DNA of 10,271 bases from Nitrospira sp. (GTDB taxonomy: Bacteria; Nitrospirota; Nitrospiria; Nitrospirales; Nitrospiraceae). Positions 1 to 6,853 of this stretch are shown here, in pieces. Where the stretch lies: assembly GCA_016873525.1 (NCBI GenBank), contig VGXD01000052.1, positions 1-10,271 on the forward strand, given 5' to 3'. Every line of letters starts with the position of its first letter. The stretch's first letter is position 1. The position numbers were made by a program, and so were the translations under genes. Under the pieces are notes generated by a model. The model was not told the origin of the DNA. It searched no databases and worked only from the letters and a program-made list of their open reading frames with translations.

Positions 1-2
1 AA

Positions 3-176
3 CCGGTGGGGGGGGCTCACAGGGACTCGCGCGTCATGGCTGAACGGCTTGAGAAGGCCCTCTCCTCCCACCTCGCTCAACTGGCGGAACTGCCGGAGGA
101 GGCGCTCGTCGCCGCGCGCAACGACAAGTATCGCAAGATGGGGACGATCGACGATCCGGCGTCTCCCGCCCCCTGA
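3..176 (+). CDS. accA: Acetyl-CoA carboxylase carboxyltransferase alpha subunit, C-terminal end (partial)
   Basis: This is the last 57 codons of a gene that begins before the window; the reading frame enters at base 3 and stops at TGA 174-176. The translated start reads PVGGAHRD, matching the conserved EPLGGAHxD stretch near the C-terminus of AccA. It is followed by a helical stretch (LEKALSSHLAQLAEL) and an R-N-D-K-Y-R-K-M-G ending, equivalent to the RYEKFRxMG end of the family. AccA with AccD transfers the carboxyl group from carboxybiotin to acetyl-CoA to give malonyl-CoA, the first committed step of fatty acid synthesis, in the cytoplasm. A run of eight G bases (8-15) lies inside the conserved motif, but the frame is intact. 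The gene converges on the helicase gene with a 79-bp gap in which I see no clear terminator. Confidence 0.85.
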   Translation, partial: PVGGAHRDSRVMAERLEKALSSHLAQLAELPEEALVAARNDKYRKMGTIDDPASPAP

Positions 177-255
177 CCCTCGATCCCCTCCCGCACGCCC
201 CGCCTCACTGAATCGCCCGACCCAACGTCCTGTCCAGCGCCCTTGCAACCCTGCC

Positions 256-1389
256 CTACCGGGAAGCGGAGGCGCCCTGCGAGGCGACGGGAACCGGAGC
301 GCCCAGCAACCGTTCGATGGCGTGGAGCTGGCCCCGCTCCTCAGGCGTCACGAAGCTGGAGGCCCGGCCTGTAGCCTGCATCCGCGCCGTCCGGCCGATC
401 CGATGGACGTAGTCTTCCGGGCTGCTCGGCAGGTCGTAGTTGATCACGTGGGCGATATCGTTCACATGGATGCCGCGCGCCATGATATCCGTCGCCACCA
501 ATATCTGATACTTCCCGCGCTTGAATCCTTCGAGCGCTTCGCGTCGCTGCCCCATCGTTCGATCCCCGTGCAGCACCCCCGCCTTCATCCCGTCATCCTG
601 CAGAAGTTTGCCCAGCCGATCGGCGCGTGACTTGGTCCGCGTAAAGACCAGCGTGGGGCCCGTTTCTTGTTTGAGCAACTTGAGCAGCAAGACCGTTTTC
701 TGGTCGCGGCTGGTGTGAAACAGATGTTGCTCGGCGCGAGCGGTCACCGTCCCGCTGGGAACGATTTCGATCCGCACAGGGTGTTTGAGACAGACTTTTG
801 CCAGTGCCGCCACATCGCCCGGCATCGTGGCGGAAAAGAGCATGGTCTGGCGCTCTTCCGGCAAGGCGTCCAGGATCTGGTTGATTTGCGGCGCAAAGCC
901 CATGTCCAGGAGCCGATCCGCCTCATCCAGCACGAAAAATTCCATGGCCAGCAAATTGATCGTGCCCCGCCACATATGGTCCAGGACACGGCCCGGCGTG
1001 GCGACCAGAATGTCCGGATGTTGGCGGAGCGCGCGCTCCTGCTGCGCCATATCGGCGCCCCCGACGATGAGCGTGCCTTCCACCGATCGTTGCCGTCCGA
1101 TGATCTCGATGGCCTTCTGAATCTGCGCAGCCAGCTCGCGGGTCGGGGCCAAAATCAAGGCCCGCGTGCCCTGCCCCCCGGCCAATCGCTCGACCATGGG
1201 AATGACAAAGGCCGCGGTCTTGCCGGTGCCGGTCTGCGCACAACCGATGATGTCCCGCCCCTCAAGGGCCGGCGGGATGGCTTTGCGCTGGATGGGGGTG
1301 GGTTCACTGTAGCCAGCCTTGGCAAGGTCACGGAGCATGGCTGCGGACAGACCTAGGCCGTCGAATGATCCTGTCGTTGTCGTGGTCAC
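256..1389 (-). CDS. DEAD-box ATP-dependent RNA helicase (RhlE-like, compact)
   Basis: A 377-residue two-domain RNA helicase that unwinds or remodels RNA duplexes using ATP, likely in ribosome assembly or RNA decay. All family motifs are visible: a Q motif around residues 9-34 (F10, then PTPIQ), Walker A AQTGTGKT 51-58, PTRELA 82-87, TPGR 131-134, DEAD 155-158, SAT 186-188, HGD 274-276, ATDIMARGIH 299-308 and HRIGRTAR 329-336. The last motif V residue is His308 where the family normally has Asp. The protein ends about 40 residues after motif VI, so it lacks the long basic tail of many RhlE/DeaD proteins. The start is GTG (complement of CAC 1387-1389), supported by AAAGGA about 7-8 nt upstream. 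It lies alone behind its own promoter and a long structured leader, which suggests post-transcriptional control. The exact subfamily (RhlE, DbpA, CshA type) cannot be fixed from the sequence alone. Confidence 0.95.
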   Translation of the reverse strand: MTTTTTGSFDGLGLSAAMLRDLAKAGYSEPTPIQRKAIPPALEGRDIIGCAQTGTGKTAAFVIPMVERLAGGQGTRALILAPTRELAAQIQKAIEIIGRQRSVEGTLIVGGADMAQQERALRQHPDILVATPGRVLDHMWRGTINLLAMEFFVLDEADRLLDMGFAPQINQILDALPEERQTMLFSATMPGDVAALAKVCLKHPVRIEIVPSGTVTARAEQHLFHTSRDQKTVLLLKLLKQETGPTLVFTRTKSRADRLGKLLQDDGMKAGVLHGDRTMGQRREALEGFKRGKYQILVATDIMARGIHVNDIAHVINYDLPSSPEDYVHRIGRTARMQATGRASSFVTPEERGQLHAIERLLGAPVPVASQGASASR

Positions 1390-1580
1390 AATTCTATCCT
1401 TTGGATGGGGGCAGCCGAGAATCGAACGGGGGCAGCAAGCGGGAAGTTCCCGAAGGAGAGTGGCTCGGACAGGTGACTTCAGCTAGATGCAATCTCAGCG
1501 TACCCAATGACGGTCCGGCATGTGATCAGCGCGCACCTGCGCGCTTGGTTCGCCGCCACGGACCGTATAAGGCGACGCTT
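1390..1580 (-). promoter_or_regulatory. Long structured 5' leader of the helicase gene
   Basis: From the predicted transcription start near 1580 to the GTG at 1389 there is no credible ORF, but several inverted repeats. From outside in they are AGCGT/ACGCT (1497-1501 with 1575-1579), ACGGTCCG/CGGACCGT (1510-1517 with 1559-1566), and a tight hairpin of 7 bp with a 4-nt loop (AGCGCGC/GCGCGCT, 1528-1545). Closer to the gene are a 13-bp interrupted palindrome CGGGAAGTTCCCG (1440-1452) and a 9-bp direct repeat GGGGGCAGC (1407-1415 and 1428-1436). The Shine-Dalgarno AAAGGA follows just before the GTG. Long structured leaders are known for bacterial DEAD-box helicase genes such as deaD, where they serve cold or autoregulation; applying that here is inference. 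I do not recognise a named riboswitch class. Confidence 0.5.
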
Positions 1581-1587
1581 GGACTAC

Positions 1588-1616
1588 ACCATACCGCAAA
1601 AACCCTTACGAGTCAA
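1588..1616 (-). promoter_or_regulatory. Sigma70-type promoter for the helicase gene
   Basis: On the minus strand TTGACT (complement of 1611-1616) is followed by exactly 17 bp and then TATGGT (complement of 1588-1593), giving 5/6 and 4/6 matches to the -35 and -10 consensus. Transcription would start near 1580 and run towards the helicase. It sits only about 10 bp beyond the stop of the MoaD-like gene on the same strand. A weak CCTT/AAGG hairpin followed by TTTTT (roughly 1602-1620) overlaps the promoter and could be the end of the upstream transcript. Confidence 0.55.
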
Positions 1617-1624
1617 GGTGCGCA

Positions 1625-1906
1625 TCAGGGATTTTGCCACATCGCGCCATCCATCGTCGGATGCACCTGATGGGTCAGCTTGATCGTATCCCCATCCTTG
1701 ACCGCGGAGTCCAACGCCCCCACCTTCTTGTTGATTGCGACCAGCAGCTCGCCTTTGCTGAGAAACGGCAGCAGACCCGCAAGCTTGTCCTGGTTCGCCT
1801 CCAGCAACTGTTTGACCGTCGTGACCCCGGCGGTTTCGCACTGCACCTCGTTCTCATCCACTGCCTGACGCAACGTTTCCCCGAAGAGTAACACCGTGAC
1901 CATCAT
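1625..1906 (-). CDS. MoaD/ThiS-like beta-grasp protein without C-terminal Gly-Gly
   Basis: A 93-residue protein resembling the MoaD/ThiS sulfur-carrier fold: an N-terminal strand VTVLLFG (3-9), a helix with TTVKQLLEANQDKL (29-42), then GELLVAINKKVG (52-63) and a DGDTIKLTH strand (71-79). In MoaD, a C-terminal Gly-Gly becomes a thiocarboxylate that donates sulfur to molybdopterin. Here the chain ends DGAMWQNP and has no Gly-Gly, so canonical carrier activity is not supported unless the tail is cleaved, and a single Gly would then remain. Two ATGs lie in tandem (1906 and 1903); the GAGG upstream fits the second at 6 nt and the first at 3 nt, so the start may be three bases shorter. It lies 82 bp downstream of the di-haem protein gene on the same strand and may be the last gene of that operon. 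Confidence 0.7.
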   Translation of the reverse strand: MMVTVLLFGETLRQAVDENEVQCETAGVTTVKQLLEANQDKLAGLLPFLSKGELLVAINKKVGALDSAVKDGDTIKLTHQVHPTMDGAMWQNP

Positions 1907-1988
1907 GTCCCTCTCTGTTTCCCGGCTTCGGACTGCCGCCCGCTGAATCGCCCTCGCATGCTGCGCCTCACCGCCCGACTCCCTGTCC

Positions 1989-2234
1989 CTACCCGCCCGC
2001 GTTGGGCTTGTGGCAGCGGAAGCAATCCTGCCGCTTCGGATGCCGCTCGGTCAAGGGACGGCTCTGTCCGACCGCATGACAGGTCGAGCACATCTTCTCC
2101 GAAGAAACGGCGCGATGTTCCGGACTGCCTGGAATCGGGGGGTTGCGGTCCCGGGGGGACGGCAACAGCGAGACCATCACGACCACCGCGACCACCGCCA
2201 GGACAAACGCCCAATCGGCCCGTCTCACCCTCAT
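1989..2234 (-). CDS. Membrane-anchored di-haem c-type protein (NapB-like motif spacing)
   Basis: An 81-residue protein with a short basic N-terminus (MRVRR), one hydrophobic segment of about 17 residues (8-24), and a short extracytoplasmic domain with two haem c sites: C49-S-T-C52-H53 and C71-F-R-C74-H75. His40 and His65 precede the two sites and could be the distal haem ligands, an arrangement like NapB-type di-haem cytochromes; that is inference. The positive N-terminus predicts an N-in, haem-out topology, so haem attachment occurs outside the cytoplasm. The ATG overlaps the TGA of the dehydrogenase gene by ATGA (2231-2234). I see no good Shine-Dalgarno, which favours translational coupling. 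A longer in-frame ORF reaches upstream to about 2417, but it lies inside the dehydrogenase gene and its extra residues look non-coding. Confidence 0.8.
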   Translation of the reverse strand: MRVRRADWAFVLAVVAVVVMVSLLPSPRDRNPPIPGSPEHRAVSSEKMCSTCHAVGQSRPLTERHPKRQDCFRCHKPNAGG

Positions 2235-5071
2235 GGCTGCACCGACGAACCGCCCGAAGGCGGCGCGGCCTCTTGATAAGCTTCTTGGAGCAGCTCCGCC
2301 ACGTGTTTGACCTGGACCTGCCCGCGCAATCCATTGCGAAGCTGGACCATGCAGGCCGGACAACTGGTCGCCACCACCGCCGCCCCGCTCTCGCGAATCG
2401 CCCGTTCCTTGCGCCATAAAATCTTCTGCGAGGTCTCATAGTCCTTGAGGAGGTAGGTGCCGGCGCCTCCCGCGCAACGGTCCGCGTCCTGCATCTCGAT
2501 CAATTCGACCCCCGGCAACGCAGCCAACACCTGGCGCGGCTGCTTGCTGACTCCCGCAGCCCTCAAATGGCAGGACGAGTGATAGGTCACCGTCTGTCTG
2601 GAACGGCCTTGCCCCGATTCCAAGGCAGGACCGGCCTTCGACTCCGCGACAAACTCGGCAATGTGCTGCACCTTGGCGGCCAGTTGCTCCGCCGCCTGAC
2701 GCTCAGGCCCAGGCTCAAAGAGCTGCGGATAGTCCTTGAGCATCAACGTGCACGACGCGCAGCCGGTGACCACCGTCTCATAGGATGCCAGGGAAGCCAG
2801 GTTGAACCGGGCGCCCTCACGAACAAGGTCGAGATGGCCATAGGTTTGAATCGGCGTGCCGGAGCACCGTTGCGGCGGCAGCGCCGGCTCGACCCCATGG
2901 CGACGCAGCACGGCAATGACCGCATCCCCCACGCCATCGTTGAAATAGTTCGCCGCGCAGCCATGGAAGTAGGCCACCCGGCGTTTTTCGCCCTGCCCCG
3001 TTTCACGAGTCAGCTCGGCGTGGCGGTCGCGCAAATGCCGCACGGCCAATCGCGGAAGCAGCAATTGACGCGGGATGCCGGCTGTGTCGGCAATGAGGCG
3101 CATGAAGGGCTTCGTGAGCCGTTCCAGCCAGGCCCGAACTAGCGGACGATCCCAAATCCCCTGGGTCCCTGCGGCGGCTTTGAGCAAGGGCTCGAACAGC
3201 CATGGCTTGGCCTGGAGCGAAAAAATCAGCCCCGCGGCACGATTGGGCTGCTCGGCCCGGCGCTTGAGGATCAGGTCCGATACATCGACCCCGGCCGGAC
3301 AGATCGTACGACAAGACTTGCAATTTACGCAGGCCTCCACCACCCGTTTGGAATGAAGATAGCTATAGTCCTTCGCCGTGACGATTTCGAACCACCCCCG
3401 CGAACTCATGTCCTCGGATTGGAAGACATCGTAGACAGGGCAGACCGAATTGCACTTAGCGCAGGTCGCGCAGGGTTTGGACAGTCGCTCATAATCGATG
3501 TGTTCGGTGAAGGGCAGGTCGCTGATCTTGACCCCTGGATTCAAAATTCCCTGGGGATCCAGACTCCGCTTGACCTGCACGAAGAGGCCGTAGAGGTCCT
3601 CCCCGAACATGCGCCGGACGAACTCGGCGCGCACCCGCCCATCTCCATGCTCCCCGCAAATCGAACCGGCGAACTGGTCGAGGACCGTCTGGTGGATTTC
3701 ACGATACCCTTCGACCATACGGGCAAAGTCGGCCTTGTCGTTGACGTTCAACAAGGGAACGATGTGCGCATTCCCGTTTCCGATATGACCGAAGATCGCC
3801 ACGGAAACCTGCTGCTCGCTGAAAAATCCCTCCAGGTAACGGATCAACTCGCCGATCCGTTCGGCCCGCACCACCACATCGTCAACGAAATTGACCGGCT
3901 TCTTCTTGGCATCGAACCGATAGAGGGTGGGATAGAGCGCCTTGCGCGCCTTCCACAACTCCTCCCGCTGCTCCGGCTCATAGGCAACCACGGGGCCGGT
4001 GGAAAGCCGGTACCGCCGGCAGAGCGAAGCCAGACGTTCGGCCTGGTCCCGAAGGCCGCGCGGGCTGTCGTCGTCGAATTCGGCCAGGAGCGTGGCCGCC
4101 GCATCGGCGGGAATGCCGTGTGGAGCGCGCCCGATGAGGTTCAACGTATTGCGGTCCATCACCTCCAACGCACTCGGCGCCAAGGCTAACAGGTGGGGCA
4201 CCGCCTCGCCGACTTCCTCCAACGAGCGAAAATGTATCAGCGCCGTCGCGCTGACCTTGGGACGATCCACCAACTTGAGAGTGGCCTCGCTGATGATGCC
4301 CAGGGTCCCCTCGCTGCCGACGAAGAGTTTCGGCAGGTCGAGGACGCCCTGGTCGAGCCCGTCAACCAGACCGAAGAGGTTGTAGCCGCAACTGCTCTTG
4401 CTCACGGTGGGACGCTTCTCCCTGATCCCCTCGCGATGGACCTGCACAAGGTCCAGGACCTGCCGGAGCGACGGGTGGGAGGCCAGCAGGTCGGTTGTCG
4501 CGGGATCGGACAGGCCATAGGCCCTGGCCTCCAGCCACCCGGACGGCGAAAGACAGACCCGCATCGCATGCACGTTGTCCTTGACCGACCCGTACCGCAA
4601 CGTATGGGGGCCGGCGGAATTATTGGCCAGCATACCGCCCAACTTGCACATGTCCCCGCTGGAGGGGTCGGGACCGAACAGGAGCCCCTGCGGAGCCAGG
4701 CGCCGATTCAATTCCGCAAATACCATTCCAGGCTGCACCCGCACCCACTTCTCCTCGCGGTTCACTTCCAGGAGACGGTTCATGCGCGATACGTCGACGA
4801 TGATGCCGGAGCCGATCGCCGAGCCGGTCAGGTTGGTCCCTGCCGCCCTGGGCGTCAGGGGCACGCTGTTGCGAACCGCGTAGTCCAAAACCGTCTCGAT
4901 GTCGGACTCCGACTCCACCAACACGATCGCCTGGGGAGTCAGCTTGTAAATACTGGCATCCACGGCATAGGCAGTCAGGCTGGGCAGGTCGTCGAGAACT
5001 TTCCCGGTGCTCAGCGTACGGCGCAAATCCGCCGCCACACTGCGTTTTTTTTCAGGCAGGAGCAGTTCCAT
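2231..5071 (-). CDS. Fused FAD-linked oxidase / 4Fe-4S / CCG-domain dehydrogenase (D-lactate or other D-2-hydroxy-acid type)
   Basis: A 946-residue cytoplasmic flavo-iron-sulfur protein, equivalent to GlcD and GlpC/GlcF-type subunits fused, as in Dld-II and YdiJ-like proteins. Residues 40-270 form the FAD-binding PCMH domain (PRAAGTNLTGSAIGSG 74-89, GSEGTLGIISEATLK 252-266). Residues 270-515 are the FAD-oxidase C domain, with H429/H436 (GHIGNGNAH) and E474-H475-G-D-G typical of the metal-dependent D-2-hydroxy-acid family. Two 4Fe-4S motifs follow: C534/C537/C540/C544 and C581/C584/C587/C591. Two CCG-type domains come next, with C705, C736, C771, C774 and C834, C866, C904, C907. In both, the CCG core is changed (CSG and CAG). 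No membrane segment is seen. Electrons probably pass from substrate to FAD, to Fe-S, to quinone or a partner. Substrate (D-lactate, glycolate, 2-hydroxyglutarate) cannot be told from sequence. AGGG lies 7 nt before the ATG. Confidence 0.93.
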   Translation of the reverse strand: MELLLPEKKRSVAADLRRTLSTGKVLDDLPSLTAYAVDASIYKLTPQAIVLVESESDIETVLDYAVRNSVPLTPRAAGTNLTGSAIGSGIIVDVSRMNRLLEVNREEKWVRVQPGMVFAELNRRLAPQGLLFGPDPSSGDMCKLGGMLANNSAGPHTLRYGSVKDNVHAMRVCLSPSGWLEARAYGLSDPATTDLLASHPSLRQVLDLVQVHREGIREKRPTVSKSSCGYNLFGLVDGLDQGVLDLPKLFVGSEGTLGIISEATLKLVDRPKVSATALIHFRSLEEVGEAVPHLLALAPSALEVMDRNTLNLIGRAPHGIPADAAATLLAEFDDDSPRGLRDQAERLASLCRRYRLSTGPVVAYEPEQREELWKARKALYPTLYRFDAKKKPVNFVDDVVVRAERIGELIRYLEGFFSEQQVSVAIFGHIGNGNAHIVPLLNVNDKADFARMVEGYREIHQTVLDQFAGSICGEHGDGRVRAEFVRRMFGEDLYGLFVQVKRSLDPQGILNPGVKISDLPFTEHIDYERLSKPCATCAKCNSVCPVYDVFQSEDMSSRGWFEIVTAKDYSYLHSKRVVEACVNCKSCRTICPAGVDVSDLILKRRAEQPNRAAGLIFSLQAKPWLFEPLLKAAAGTQGIWDRPLVRAWLERLTKPFMRLIADTAGIPRQLLLPRLAVRHLRDRHAELTRETGQGEKRRVAYFHGCAANYFNDGVGDAVIAVLRRHGVEPALPPQRCSGTPIQTYGHLDLVREGARFNLASLASYETVVTGCASCTLMLKDYPQLFEPGPERQAAEQLAAKVQHIAEFVAESKAGPALESGQGRSRQTVTYHSSCHLRAAGVSKQPRQVLAALPGVELIEMQDADRCAGGAGTYLLKDYETSQKILWRKERAIRESGAAVVATSCPACMVQLRNGLRGQVQVKHVAELLQEAYQEAAPPSGGSSVQP

Positions 5072-5100
5072 CCATCGACCCTGGGTAATCGTTCGGGGTC

Positions 5101-5130
5101 ATTCTACGGGGCAGAGGGAGCGGAGGACAA
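5101..5130 (-). promoter_or_regulatory. Candidate promoter for the dehydrogenase operon
   Basis: On the minus strand TTGTCC (complement of 5125-5130) and TAGAAT (complement of 5101-5106) are separated by 18 bp, giving 4/6 and 5/6 matches to sigma70 hexamers. A start near 5094 leaves a leader of about 23 nt with AGGG placed correctly for the ATG at 5071. It lies just downstream of the GC hairpin after scpB, which fits a boundary between two transcription units. Confidence 0.4.
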
Positions 5131-5132
5131 GG

Positions 5133-5151
5133 GCCGGCCATGGAAGCCGGC
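5133..5151 (-). terminator. GC hairpin after scpB, possible terminator
   Basis: Two copies of the self-complementary hexamer GCCGGC (5133-5138 and 5146-5151) flank a 7-nt loop, giving a 6-bp all-GC stem 22 bp downstream of the scpB stop. There is no clear T-run on the minus-strand side (the next bases are CCCTTGTCC), so it is a weak candidate and may only slow or partly end transcription from scpAB. Confidence 0.3.
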
Positions 5152-5172
5152 GAAAACGAGGTTGTAACCGGA

Positions 5173-5973
5173 TCACGCCTGGTGCGCTGGTTCAGGCGAA
5201 AGGGAATTGGGCAGATCGTCCTGGGCCGAAGGCTCAGCCTCTCCGACGACCATGGGGTCCTCGCCGACCGGGAGCATGGCTTGTTCCGCCTCGCCCAATT
5301 CCTTGAATTCGCGCAAGGGAGGCAGTTCGGACAGGTCCCTCAGGCCGAAGTGCTGAAGAAACTGTTTGGTGGTGCCGTACATGATCGGCCGGCCCGGCTC
5401 TTCCTTCCGCCCCACCATCCGGATGAGTTTCCGTTCCAGCAGGGTTCGAACGACGCCGGACGTTTCCACACCGCGAATCTGTTCGATCTCGGCGCGGACG
5501 ATCGGTTGTTTGTAGGCAATGATGGCCAGCGATTCCAGCGCCGAGCGGGACAGCTTCGGGGCCGGCTTGCTCTTCTCCAACCGTTTGATCCAGGGCCCGT
5601 AGTCCGGCTTGGTCACCAGCTGAAAGCCACCGGCCACTTCGACGATCTGCAGGCTGCGCCCAGACCGCTCGTAGTCGGCTTGCAACCGACGAAGAGCCTG
5701 CCTCACTTCCGCCTTCGACACCCCTTCCAACACCGAGGCCAAGCGCTCCACCGAAACCAAACCGTGAGAGACGAACAAGAGGGCTTCCAGAATCGCCTTC
5801 AGTTCACGCGCTTCGATCGACTCACCCTGTTCCGGCCCGGCCGCTTCGCCTTCGTTCGAACCGGCTCGTGGCGCGGGCTGACTCTCCGGAACCATGTCTT
5901 CGAACAGCATGGCGCTGGGAGGAGCCTCTTGCTCCCCCGTTTCTTCCCGTGGCGTCTCGATGACCTCGCTCAT
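5173..5973 (-). CDS. scpB: Segregation and condensation protein B
   Basis: A 266-residue ScpB, the winged-helix subunit that binds ScpA and SMC to form the bacterial condensin needed for chromosome compaction and segregation. The core starts near residue 54 (EARELKAILEALLFVS, a family hallmark) and contains two winged-helix domains. The second carries LSRSALESLAIIAYKQPIVRAEIEQIRG around 142-169, the most conserved ScpB stretch, then GRPIMYGTT around 211-219. An approximately 53-residue N-terminal extension rich in Glu, Pro and Ala and a similar acidic tail of about 35 residues look disordered. The ATG overlaps the scpA stop (TCAT at 5970-5973, ATGA on the coding strand) and is preceded by GGAGG, so the pair is translationally coupled. 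Confidence 0.95.
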   Translation of the reverse strand: MSEVIETPREETGEQEAPPSAMLFEDMVPESQPAPRAGSNEGEAAGPEQGESIEARELKAILEALLFVSHGLVSVERLASVLEGVSKAEVRQALRRLQADYERSGRSLQIVEVAGGFQLVTKPDYGPWIKRLEKSKPAPKLSRSALESLAIIAYKQPIVRAEIEQIRGVETSGVVRTLLERKLIRMVGRKEEPGRPIMYGTTKQFLQHFGLRDLSELPPLREFKELGEAEQAMLPVGEDPMVVGEAEPSAQDDLPNSLSPEPAHQA

Positions 5974-6755
5974 AGACCCTCCTCGAGAGGTTCCTCGGCC
6001 CCGTTCAGTGCGTCGCCGACCATTGGAGCAAAGGCCCGCATGACCAGAATCGGGCCGAATGTTTCCGTCTGAAATACACGGACCAGCCTCAGCCGGATCA
6101 ATTCCAACAAGGCCAAGAACGTCACGATGATGAACAACCGATGGAACGGCCCTTCGAAGAGCGCGGCAAAGGTCACGGACTCTTTGCCTTCCAAGAGTTC
6201 GATGATGGCGTTCATTCGATCCTTCACCGTCAGGTTCTCAGGCACAATTTCCAATAGCCGCTTGTCCGGCGTCCTGACCATCACCTCATGCAGCGCATCG
6301 ACCAGATCGAAGAGCGTCAGGTCGTCCAGCAGCATTTCGCTCGCCTTGACCGGTATCGGCGGCGTCTGTTCCCTGGGATAGACCTCGCGCCAGAGGCGTT
6401 CCCGATTATCGAGTTGCCCAGCCGCATCCTTATATTGTTTGTACTCCAGCAACCGCCTGATCAACTCCTCGCGCGGGTCCGGCCCGTCCTCTTCATCCAA
6501 GGCCGTTTCGTCGGCTGGCAACAACATCCGCGACTTAATCTGCACCAGCGTGGCGGCCATGACGAGGAATTCTCCTGCTACGGCCAGGTTCAGCGCTTTC
6601 ATGAGACTCAGATATTCGAGATATTGCTGCGTAATCAAGGCAATAGGGATGTCGCAAATATTGATCTCGCTCTTTTTGATTAAGTGCAGGAGGAGGTCCA
6701 GCGGTCCCTCGAACTGCTCCAGCTTGACCTGATATGGAATCTCGAGCTGCTCCAT
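5970..6755 (-). CDS. scpA: Segregation and condensation protein A (kleisin)
   Basis: A 261-residue ScpA, the kleisin subunit that bridges the SMC head domains and carries an ScpB dimer. The N-terminus has the family signature YQVKLEQFEGPLDLLLHLI (8-26), then EINICDIPIALITQQYLEYL (30-49) and a long helix through LVMAATLVQIKSRMLLP (64-80). The C-terminal winged helix, about 190-245, binds the other SMC head (FAALFEG, then the hydrophobic run before LIRLRLVRVFQ). Length is usual for the family. The start has GGGAGG 3-4 nt upstream. It lies 98 bp downstream of the Phe-rich repeat protein gene on the same strand, with a weak promoter candidate in between. Confidence 0.95.
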   Translation of the reverse strand: MEQLEIPYQVKLEQFEGPLDLLLHLIKKSEINICDIPIALITQQYLEYLSLMKALNLAVAGEFLVMAATLVQIKSRMLLPADETALDEEDGPDPREELIRRLLEYKQYKDAAGQLDNRERLWREVYPREQTPPIPVKASEMLLDDLTLFDLVDALHEVMVRTPDKRLLEIVPENLTVKDRMNAIIELLEGKESVTFAALFEGPFHRLFIIVTFLALLELIRLRLVRVFQTETFGPILVMRAFAPMVGDALNGAEEPLEEGL

Positions 6756-6788
6756 GACCCTCCCGTCCGCACCGACAGAACTTTGACA

Positions 6789-6817
6789 CCTATACTATTT
6801 CAAGGGGATAAAAGCAA
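6789..6817 (-). promoter_or_regulatory. Weak promoter candidate for scpAB
   Basis: On the minus strand TTGCTT (complement of 6812-6817), a 17-bp spacer and TATAGG (complement of 6789-6794) lie in the AT-rich gap upstream of scpA. Both hexamers match only 4/6, so this is tentative. The same gap holds a self-complementary CTATATATAG (6827-6836). The AT-richness of these 98 bp stands out against the GC-rich surroundings, which is typical of a promoter region. Confidence 0.25.
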
Positions 6818-6853
6818 GGAAAATTCTATATATAGTGGTCAAGAAGGGCCTGA

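Noticed and set aside
8..15. Run of eight G bases as a possible frameshift in accA.
   Set aside because: The conserved GGAHRD motif and the rest of the C-terminus are in one frame through the run, so no frameshift is present.
1406..1427. A stretch whose complement reads GTTCGATTCTCGG followed by CTGCCCCCA, like the T-loop and acceptor 3' end of a tRNA or tmRNA, and so a possible integration site.
   Set aside because: The 5' half of the T-stem does not pair (3 of 5), no CCA follows in register, no matching GGGGCAG acceptor strand lies about 70 nt upstream on the minus strand, and a full tmRNA would run into the MoaD-like gene. No second copy or integrase is in the window.
2235..2417. Longer start for the di-haem protein inside the dehydrogenase gene.
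   Set aside because: The extra residues are Gly/Arg/Pro-rich shadow sequence of the dehydrogenase gene; the ATG at 2234 gives a clean signal-anchor and the ATGA overlap seen also in scpAB.
4193..5167. Long plus-strand open frames opposite the dehydrogenase and scpB genes (4193-5167 and 5140-6072).
   Set aside because: They are antisense to genes with clear family signatures, have His/Arg/Gln-rich composition typical of shadow frames in GC-rich DNA, and show no recognisable motifs or ribosome binding sites.
6783..6812. A plus-strand promoter-like pair, TTGACA (6783-6788), 18 bp, GATAAA (6807-6812).
   Set aside because: It would point into the antisense strand of the repeat-protein gene with no plus-strand gene for over 1.2 kb. 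An antisense transcript is possible but unsupported; AT-richness of the gap explains the match.
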